From an uncultured Verrucomicrobiota bacterium (GTDB taxonomy: Bacteria; Verrucomicrobiota; Kiritimatiellia; RFP12; UBA1067), in contig CAMPAA010000091.1 of the NCBI GenBank assembly GCA_946631345.1, positions 1 to 11,819 on the forward strand: a DNA stretch of 11,819 nucleotides. The letters run 5' to 3'. Both the position numbers and the translations under genes were made by a program. Of the stretch, positions 6,659 through 11,819 are shown in pieces (within the stretch, counting starts at the first letter, position 1; each line of letters opens with the position of its first letter). The notes under the pieces were generated by a model, which saw only the letters and a program-made list of their open reading frames with translations, was not told the origin of the DNA and searched no databases.

Positions 6659-7665
6659 CACAGCTCCTTCTTCCGTTCCAGCAGGGCGTCATACACCGCA
6701 ATCGCAGCCGCCGCCTCCACGCACGGCACTGCGCGCAGCACTACGCACGGGTCGTGACGCCCCTTCACTACGAGCTTGGCCGGAGTCCGCGCCGACATAT
6801 CCACGGAGTCCTGTTCCTTGCCTATGGATGGCGTCGGCTTGAACGCCACGCGGAATACGATGGGAGCGCCGGTGGAAAGCCCGCCAAGGATGCCGCCTGC
6901 ATGGTTCGACAGCGGCGCGACATTGCCGGACACGATTCCGTACGGGTCGTTGTTCTCGCTGCCCTTCAGCTCGGCGGCGGCGAATCCCTCGCCGAACTCG
7001 ATGCCCTTCACCGCCGGAATTCCGAACACCGCCTGCGCGATGCGGTTCTCCATCCCGCCGAACATCGGATCGCCGACGCCGACCGGAAGCCCTTTTACCT
7101 CCGCCTCCACCACGCCGCCCACGGAATCGCACTCTGCGCGTGCGGCAGCGATGGCGGCCTTCATCCTCTCCGGCTCCGTCTCGCCTCCAATGCGGATTGC
7201 GCGCGCCTGAACCGTCACGCCAGCACGTCCAAGCAGCTGGAGCGCAATGCCGCCCGCAACGCAAAGGGGCGCGGTGAGTCGGCCAGAGAAATGGCCGCCG
7301 CCCGACTTGTCCTGATGGCCGCCGAAACGCACCTCCGCAGGATAGTCGGCATGGCCCGGGCGCGGCACGTTGGCCAGGTTGCCGTAGTCCTTCGAGCGCG
7401 TATCGGTGTTGCGTATGATGGCGGTGACCGGAGCGCCGGTGGCGATTCCATCCTTCACGCCGCACAGGAATTCCGGGGCATCCGCCTCGCGGCGCGCCGT
7501 CGAATATGCGTCCTGCCCGGGCGCACGGCGCGCAAGGAACGCCTGCAGCGCGGCAAAGTCGATGCGCGCGCCCGCAGGCACGCCTTCTATCTCAACGCCG
7601 ATGGCTGCCGAGTGCGACTCTCCGAAGATCGCAATCCTGTAGTTCTGGCCGTATATGCTGCCCAT
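6658..7665 (-). CDS. aroC: Chorismate synthase
   Basis: Makes chorismate from EPSP (5-enolpyruvylshikimate-3-phosphate), the last step of the shikimate pathway, using reduced FMN without net redox change. Visible signatures: FGESH (14-18), RRAPGQ (46-51), RPGHAD (102-107), GGGHFSGRLTAP (122-133), NHAGGILGGLSTG (254-266) and GRHDPC (302-307). The GGGHFSGRLTAP variant resembles the clostridial type. At 335 residues it is a little shorter than the common 350-360 but complete at both ends. The ATG start has GGAG and AGGGGA upstream and a TATAAT about 30 nt upstream. Its stop overlaps the tyrA start, so the two form a chorismate-to-tyrosine unit. No flavin reductase domain is fused. Confidence 0.98.
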   Translation of the reverse strand: MGSIYGQNYRIAIFGESHSAAIGVEIEGVPAGARIDFAALQAFLARRAPGQDAYSTARREADAPEFLCGVKDGIATGAPVTAIIRNTDTRSKDYGNLANVPRPGHADYPAEVRFGGHQDKSGGGHFSGRLTAPLCVAGGIALQLLGRAGVTVQARAIRIGGETEPERMKAAIAAARAECDSVGGVVEAEVKGLPVGVGDPMFGGMENRIAQAVFGIPAVKGIEFGEGFAAAELKGSENNDPYGIVSGNVAPLSNHAGGILGGLSTGAPIVFRVAFKPTPSIGKEQDSVDMSARTPAKLVVKGRHDPCVVLRAVPCVEAAAAIAVYDALLERKKEL

Positions 7666-7694
7666 ACTGTCCCCTTCTCCGCAAATGGGCAGGG

Positions 7695-7700
7695 ATTATA
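7695..7700 (-). promoter_or_regulatory. Probable -10 box of the aroC-tyrA promoter
   Basis: A perfect TATAAT preceded by ATGG on the minus strand lies between the carB stop (7708) and the aroC start (7665). No convincing -35 box is seen at 16-18 nt (the CATCTT region is poor). aroC-tyrA is therefore likely transcribed on its own, though read-through from carB is possible because no terminator separates them. Confidence 0.55.
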
Positions 7701-7707
7701 CCATACT

Positions 7708-10700
7708 TCAGCCGAAAGATGCGGCAGTTTTCGCGGCAGCCCCAGCCGACGGCTCAAACGTCCATTCCTGCAGAGAGCGAGGCTCAAGGCCGTTGCGGCT
7801 GGACCGCACAGCCTCTATGCCCTTCACCGCTTCGGCAAAGCCGGCAAGCGTCGTCGTCACCGGCACGCCGGCTGCGACAGCGGCGGAGCGGATCTTCAGG
7901 CTGTCGTGCGCGGCGGACTCTTCGTCCTCGCGCGTGTTCACGATCCACTTGACCTTGCCCAGCCTGATGAGGTCGATTGCGTTTGGAGAGCCGAGCGAAA
8001 TCTTGTAGAGCGCGTTAGACTCGATTCCGGCCTTCCACAGAAGAGTGGACGTTCCGCGTGTCGCCCAGATCTCGTAGCCGAGGCCGTCCAGCGTCTTGGC
8101 GAGGCGAACCACCTCCTCCTTGTCCTCGTCGCGCACGGAAAGGACGATGCCGCCTTGCCCCGGGCGTGGCAACGGGCTTCCGGCGGCGACTTGGCTCTTG
8201 TAGTACGCCGTCGCGGCGTCGTGTCCGAACGACATCACCTCGCCCGTCGATTTCATCTCAGGAGTGAGCGTGATGTCAGCGCCCGGGAACTTCACGAACG
8301 GGAAAACCGCCTCCTTGGCGCAGTAGTAGGGTGGCTTGGACGTTAGGCGTGAGACGTGAGACTTGCCACGTATCTCGTCTATCGCATCCTGCCCGTGGTC
8401 GCCAAGCCTCTCACCTGCCATGCACCTCGCCGCCGTGCCGGCGAGCGACCAGCCGACCGCCTTCGAAACGAACGGAACGGTACGCGACGCGCGGGGATTC
8501 ACCTCGATCATCCAGACCTCGCCGTCCTTTACGGCAAGCTGGATGTTCATGAGCCCGCATACATGCAGCCGCGCCGCGAACGTGCGGGCGATGCGCTCTA
8601 CTTCGGCTATCGTCTCCTGCGAGAGCGACACGGGCGGCGTAACCGCCGCGGCGTCGCCGGAGTGGCATCCCGCAGCTTCGATGTGCTCGAGAATCGCGCC
8701 GACCACCGTCGTCTCGCCGTCCGATACGCAATCGACGTCAAGCTCGATGGCGTTGGTAAGGAACTTGTCGATGAGGATTGCCCGTCCTTCGGAAATCTTT
8801 ACCGCCTCTTCTACGTATTCCCTGAGTCGCTCTTCGTGGTAGACGATCGCCATGCCGCGTCCGCCGAGGACGAACGACGGGCGCACGAGGACGGGATAGC
8901 CGATCTCAGCGGCGATCTTCAAGGCATCCTCCACGGTATGCGCGATGCCGCTCGGGGGCTGCTTCACACCAACTTCCGCGACGAGGTCGCGGAAGAAGTC
9001 GCGGTCCTCTGCGAGGGCGATGTCCTTCGGCGACGTGCCGAGAATGTTGACGCCCGCCGCCTTAAGCCTTTCTGCGAGATTTAGCGGGGTCTGTCCCCCG
9101 AACTGGACGATAACGCCGTCGCATTTCTCCCGCCCGTATATTTCCATTACATCCTCGAACGTCAGCGGCTCGAAATAGAGCCGGTCGGAGGTGTCGTAGT
9201 CGGTCGAAACGGTCTCGGGGTTGGAGTTGACCATCACGACCTCGATGCCGCGCTTGCGCAAGGCGAAGGCCGCGTGGCAGCAGCACCAGTCGAACTCAAT
9301 GCCTTGCCCAATGCGGTTAGGTCCGCCGCCGAGAATCATGATCTTCTTCTTGCGGAGTGGATGGGGTGGGACGGAAGCGACGGAAGGGTCGTTTGAAAGA
9401 GCTTTGTCGCTTCTGTCTTTTATGTCCCTTCTGTCTTTTCCATATCCATAATACGAGTAGTAATACGGCGTTATGGCCTTGAACTCCCCTGCGCACGTAT
9501 CCACCGCCCCGTATTCCGGCCTGATGCCAAAAGCAAGGCGGCTCTCCCGCACCGAATTCTCGTCGGAGCCGATCGCCTCGGCTATCTCCCTGTCGCTGAA
9601 TCCGAACACCTTCGCCTGACGCAAGATGGCAAGTGCTCTTTTTTCTTCGACAGGATTAACAGGGTCGCCAGGATTTTCCTTGCCCCTCAATCCTGTTAAT
9701 CTTGTAAATCCCGTCAAAACATTCTTCTGGCTCTCCAAAAACTTCCTGAACGCCTCGATTTCCTCAAGTTGCGCCTTGAACCATGGATCGAAGTGCGCGG
9801 CGTCGTGTCCGGCAAGCGGCGCTTCGAGCGAGCGGACGGCCTTCAGGTACGCCTGCTTGAACGTACGCCCGATGGCCATAGCCTCGCCTACCGACTTCAT
9901 CTGCGTGCCGAGCCGCGTGTCCGCGCCAGGGAACTTCTCGAAGGTGAAGCGCGGCACCTTCACGACAACGTAGTCCAACGCCGGCTCGAAGCACGCGGGC
10001 GTAACCTCGGTTATGTCGTTCTTAAGTTCGTCGAGCGTGTAGCCGACGGCGAGAAGCGCGGCGATCTTCGCGATCGGGAACCCAGTCGCCTTTGACGCCA
10101 GGGCCGACGAGCGCGATACGCGCGGGTTCATCTCGATTATGATGCGCCGCCCCGTCTTCGGGTTGACCGCCCACTGCACGTTCGATCCGCCCGTTGCGAT
10201 GCCGATTGCCTCCAGCACGTGAATCGAGTCGTCGCGCATCGCCTGGTATTCGCGGTCGGTCAGCGTCTGTATGGGCGCAACGGTGATGGAGTCGCCCGTG
10301 TGTACGCCCATGGGATCCATGTTCTCGATGGAGCACACTATCACGGCGTTCCCCGCCCTGTCGCGCATCACCTCCATCTCGAACTCCTTCCAGCCTATGA
10401 GCGACTCCTCCACAAGCACTTCATGGTTTAGCGAAGCCTCAAGTCCGCGCTGGACGATGGTGCCGAACTCCTTTGCGTCATGCGCGATTCCGCCGCCCGT
10501 GCCGCCAAGCGTGAAACCGGGACGTATGATGAGCGGCCATGTGCCGATCCCCTTCGCAATTGCCTCCGCTTCTTCCTGCGAATGGGCGCTGCCGGATTTC
10601 GGCATGTCCAGCCCAAGCTTCGCCATCGCATCCTTGAAGAGATTGCGGTCTTCGGCGCGCGCGATGGCATCGGCGTCCGCGCCGATCATCTCCACGCCGC

Positions 10701-11028
10701 ATTCCTCCAGAACGCCTGAACGCTTCAGCTCCATGGCGAGGTTCAGCGCGGTCTGCCCGCCAAGCGTCGGGAGAAGCGCATCGGGACGCTCCTTGCGGAT
10801 GATGGCGGAGACGGAACCGACGGTCAGCGGCTCGATATAGGTACGCTCCGCCATCTCCGGATCGGTCATAACCGTCGCCGGATTGGAATTTACGAGGACG
10901 ATCTCGTAGCCTTCGTTTCTGAGAGCTTTCACGGCCTGACAGCCGGAGTAGTCAAATTCGCAGCCCTGCCCGATGACAATGGGTCCTGAGCCGATTATAA
11001 GAATCTTCTTTATGTCCGTGCGCTTCAT
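7708..11028 (-). CDS. carB: Carbamoyl-phosphate synthase large subunit with three in-frame inserts
   Basis: Makes carbamoyl phosphate from bicarbonate, ATP and ammonia (delivered by the glutaminase subunit CarA) for arginine and pyrimidine synthesis. Both ATP-grasp halves are complete: the N-terminal half opens with KKILIIGSGPIVIGQGCEFD and carries NPRVSRSSALASKATG; the second carries GGGPNRIGQGIEFD, NPETVSTDYDTSDRLYFEP and NPRASRTVPFVSKA. An MGS-like regulatory domain follows (about 960-1075). I start it at the ATG at 11028 (MKRTDIKK), giving 1106 residues; an upstream in-frame start at 11082 would add 18 unconserved residues. The usual length is about 1070. The excess comes from three segments absent from the E. 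coli protein: about residues 435-461, 529-556 and 886-898. Each is encoded by repeat-like DNA and none disturbs a catalytic motif. carA is not in the window, and the start has no clear ribosome-binding site. Confidence 0.97.
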   Translation of the reverse strand: MKRTDIKKILIIGSGPIVIGQGCEFDYSGCQAVKALRNEGYEIVLVNSNPATVMTDPEMAERTYIEPLTVGSVSAIIRKERPDALLPTLGGQTALNLAMELKRSGVLEECGVEMIGADADAIARAEDRNLFKDAMAKLGLDMPKSGSAHSQEEAEAIAKGIGTWPLIIRPGFTLGGTGGGIAHDAKEFGTIVQRGLEASLNHEVLVEESLIGWKEFEMEVMRDRAGNAVIVCSIENMDPMGVHTGDSITVAPIQTLTDREYQAMRDDSIHVLEAIGIATGGSNVQWAVNPKTGRRIIIEMNPRVSRSSALASKATGFPIAKIAALLAVGYTLDELKNDITEVTPACFEPALDYVVVKVPRFTFEKFPGADTRLGTQMKSVGEAMAIGRTFKQAYLKAVRSLEAPLAGHDAAHFDPWFKAQLEEIEAFRKFLESQKNVLTGFTRLTGLRGKENPGDPVNPVEEKRALAILRQAKVFGFSDREIAEAIGSDENSVRESRLAFGIRPEYGAVDTCAGEFKAITPYYYSYYGYGKDRRDIKDRSDKALSNDPSVASVPPHPLRKKKIMILGGGPNRIGQGIEFDWCCCHAAFALRKRGIEVVMVNSNPETVSTDYDTSDRLYFEPLTFEDVMEIYGREKCDGVIVQFGGQTPLNLAERLKAAGVNILGTSPKDIALAEDRDFFRDLVAEVGVKQPPSGIAHTVEDALKIAAEIGYPVLVRPSFVLGGRGMAIVYHEERLREYVEEAVKISEGRAILIDKFLTNAIELDVDCVSDGETTVVGAILEHIEAAGCHSGDAAAVTPPVSLSQETIAEVERIARTFAARLHVCGLMNIQLAVKDGEVWMIEVNPRASRTVPFVSKAVGWSLAGTAARCMAGERLGDHGQDAIDEIRGKSHVSRLTSKPPYYCAKEAVFPFVKFPGADITLTPEMKSTGEVMSFGHDAATAYYKSQVAAGSPLPRPGQGGIVLSVRDEDKEEVVRLAKTLDGLGYEIWATRGTSTLLWKAGIESNALYKISLGSPNAIDLIRLGKVKWIVNTREDEESAAHDSLKIRSAAVAAGVPVTTTLAGFAEAVKGIEAVRSSRNGLEPRSLQEWTFEPSAGAAAKTAASFG
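8341..8368. repeat. Short repeat-like insert in carB (GTGAGAC tandem)
   Basis: Two adjacent copies of GTGAGAC (8349-8355, 8356-8362), preceded by the related GTTAGGC (8342-8348). It encodes roughly GKSHVSRLTSK between conserved carB segments, where the E. coli protein has only a few residues. Confidence 0.55.
9370..9439. repeat. Inverted and tandem GACRGAAG repeats in the carB interdomain linker
   Basis: CTTCTGTCTTTT occurs at 9410-9421 and 9428-9439 (18-bp period, six codons), translated as KDRRDI then KDRSDK. GACGGAAGCGACGGAAGG at 9370-9387 is the same motif family in inverted orientation (GTCGCTTC against GAAGCGAC). The whole acts as an imperfect palindrome inside the linker that joins the two carB halves. 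Confidence 0.7.
9645..9719. repeat. Palindromic repeat element inserted in frame in carB
   Basis: Left arm 9645-9677 (CTTCGACAGGATTAACAGGG through GGATTTT) and right arm 9689-9719 (AATCCTGTTAATCTTGTAAA through CGTCAAAA) are imperfect reverse complements around an 11-nt loop. The span of about 75 nt equals 25 codons and leaves carB open, adding roughly residues 435-461 with NPGDPVNPVEEK. It is the same family as the intergenic copy at 5564-5655, which in one frame would read NPDNPVNPVEKQEQ. Confidence 0.85.
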
Positions 11029-11084
11029 ATCGGAAACAATGTAGCACACGGCGTGCCAACGCACATTTCGCGGGAAAAGCACCT

Positions 11085-11141
11085 CGCTTATTACATTTCA
11101 AGACCGGCTTATGCTCGCGTATTACAGGAAATGTAAGCCGG
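11085..11141 (-). promoter_or_regulatory. Probable carB promoter/operator region with nested inverted repeats
   Basis: Two promoter-like words lie on the minus strand: TGTAATACGCG (11126-11116) and TGTAATAAGCG (11095-11085), 31 nt apart. They are embedded in two inverted repeats: CCGGCTTA (11104-11111) with TAAGCCGG (11134-11141), and TTACATTTC (11091-11099) with GAAATGTAA (11128-11136). The right-hand arms overlap by three bases. No clear -35 box is visible. It could be an operator or an RNA switch for carB, but nothing in the sequence names the regulator. Confidence 0.4.
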
Positions 11142-11176
11142 CAGCATCGTCATCCGCCTCTTCAAGGGCCGGGTCA

Positions 11177-11209
11177 CGCTACCTTTGGGCAAAAGGTAGC
11201 GCTACCTTT
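11177..11209. repeat. AAAGGTAGC/GCTACCTTT palindrome cluster
   Basis: AAAGGTAGCGCTACCTTT at 11192-11209 is a perfect 18-bp palindrome. A further GCTACCTTT at 11178-11186 makes a second perfect stem (CGCTACCTTT with AAAGGTAGCG, 5-nt loop). A fourth copy of the word is at 11351-11359, inside the end of the adjacent CDS. Confidence 0.85.
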
Positions 11210-11260
11210 CCCCCATCGGTCAGGCGACCCTTACGGCATACCCACCGACACCTTGAAGAA

Positions 11261-11286
11261 GCGGTCGGCGGATAACCGCCGACCGC
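11261..11286 (-). terminator. Perfect hairpin after the right-edge CDS, probable terminator
   Basis: GCGGTCGGCGG (11261-11271) and CCGCCGACCGC (11276-11286) form an 11-bp perfect stem with a 4-nt loop, 31 nt after the stop of the right-edge CDS. On the minus strand it is followed by TTCTTC and not a clean run of T, so it is an atypical intrinsic terminator. Confidence 0.5.
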
Positions 11287-11317
11287 CTTGCCGCATATGT
11301 ATCCGCGCCCTAAATTT

Positions 11318-11819
11318 TCACTCGAACTCGGCGGAGAATGCTTTTGGTGCGCTACCTTTAGGCGTAGCAATGCCTGCTGCTGTGTCATCGGTTACCACAC
11401 CACCAATCGCAATCTTCCGACTCTTCACCTTGCCAAGCGCATTGATGTATTTGAGCGTCAGCGAGCCGCTAAGAACCCCGGTATCCTCACCTATGTCGGC
11501 AGAGACGAACTTCATGCCGCCAAACGAGCCCATGAATCCGTCATCGCCTATTGACATGGCAATTGCCCCCATCTTCCCTACTGTCGTCTCAACAAGAAGC
11601 CGACCGGCGTCATCGGTGTCCTTTGCAGTGACGCCTTTGATGGCCGCCTTCTTGCCGTCCTCAAGCATTACAAAACCCTTTACTTTGACACCTTTAGCGG
11701 ATGCCGCAGCCGTCTCCACCTGGATAATTCCACGCATCGTGCCGTTCGCATCGAACACAACTCCATTCATCTTCACCTTGTCAGCCCCGACAAAAGACCG
11801 TTCCGGCTCAAACGCCCGG
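11318..11819 (-). CDS. 3' part of an unrecognised beta-rich, probably exported protein
   Basis: The frame is open to the right edge with no convincing start, so the gene begins outside the window; about 166 C-terminal residues are visible. They are rich in Gly, Ala, Val, Thr and Lys, lack cysteine, and show alternating short strands such as GVVFDANGTMRGIIQVE and GVKVKGFVMLEDGKKA, suggesting a beta-sandwich or repeat domain of a surface protein. The C-terminus ends in KAFSAEFE and has no sorting tail or membrane helix. I recognise no family; similar Gly/Val-rich modules occur in large surface proteins of gut PVC bacteria, but that is recollection only. Near the end the codons for TPKGS contain the AAAGGTAGC word that is repeated just downstream in the intergenic gap. 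An internal ATG at 11776 is probably a normal methionine codon, as codons before it look coding. Confidence 0.6.
   Translation of the reverse strand, partial: RAFEPERSFVGADKVKMNGVVFDANGTMRGIIQVETAAASAKGVKVKGFVMLEDGKKAAIKGVTAKDTDDAGRLLVETTVGKMGAIAMSIGDDGFMGSFGGMKFVSADIGEDTGVLSGSLTLKYINALGKVKSRKIAIGGVVTDDTAAGIATPKGSAPKAFSAEFE

Larger units (their letters stand above)
11029..11317. other. Repeat-rich gap upstream of carB
   Basis: About 290 bp without a gene. It contains the carB leader with nested inverted repeats and promoter-like sites (11085-11141), the AAAGGTAGC palindrome cluster (11177-11209) and a perfect GC-rich hairpin (11261-11286). No tRNA or conserved RNA is recognisable. A very short frame reading 11388-11179 on the minus strand is not convincing. 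Confidence 0.6.

Noticed and set aside
6754..8346. Plus-strand open frame of 530 codons
   Set aside because: Antisense to aroC and carB, both of which are unmistakable; no motif of its own.
11029..11082. Upstream in-frame start for carB
   Set aside because: The 18 added residues are unlike any CarB N-terminus, while MKRTDIKKILIIGSGP is the expected beginning.

Overview
The window looks like bacterial chromosome of high GC by eye. Every gene I can support is on the minus strand. The combination of an exosortase, an EpsI domain and a PEP-CTERM-like protein, with short repeats scattered between and inside genes, suggests a member of the PVC superphylum (Kiritimatiellota, Lentisphaerota or Verrucomicrobiota). 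That placement is inference; there is no rRNA or other phylogenetic marker here.

Right part (about 11.8 to 5.9 kb, in transcription order): the 3' end of an unrecognised beta-rich, probably surface or exported protein; a repeat-rich gap of about 290 bp with a perfect hairpin and an 18-bp palindrome; carB (large subunit of carbamoyl-phosphate synthase); then aroC (chorismate synthase) and tyrA (prephenate dehydrogenase). aroC and tyrA overlap and form a chorismate-to-tyrosine pair behind their own promoter. carB carries three in-frame intrusions of repeat-like DNA. One of them is a palindromic element that also occurs as a free intergenic copy near 5.6 kb.

Middle (5.9 to 5.4 kb): a gene-free spacer holding five copies of an 11-bp core at exactly 22-bp spacing, the second copy of the palindromic element, and a good promoter.

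Left part (5.4 to 0.09 kb): a compact run that reads as a dedicated exosortase and cell-surface locus. It encodes a small secreted protein with an APLPG/membrane/RRRR sorting tail; a membrane-anchored TPR-like protein; a five-helix membrane module fused to an EpsI-type domain; and a mini-exosortase of only 147 residues that keeps the catalytic Cys, Arg and His. These are followed by a nitroreductase-family protein of the kind found in polysaccharide clusters and a polysaccharide pyruvyl transferase. Proposed working model (inference): the substrate is secreted, recognised by its tail, and processed by a two-gene exosortase, while the last two genes build or modify the surface polysaccharide.

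The most noteworthy observations are the split or rearranged exosortase architecture with a single adjacent substrate, and the palindromic repeat translated inside the essential enzyme CarB.
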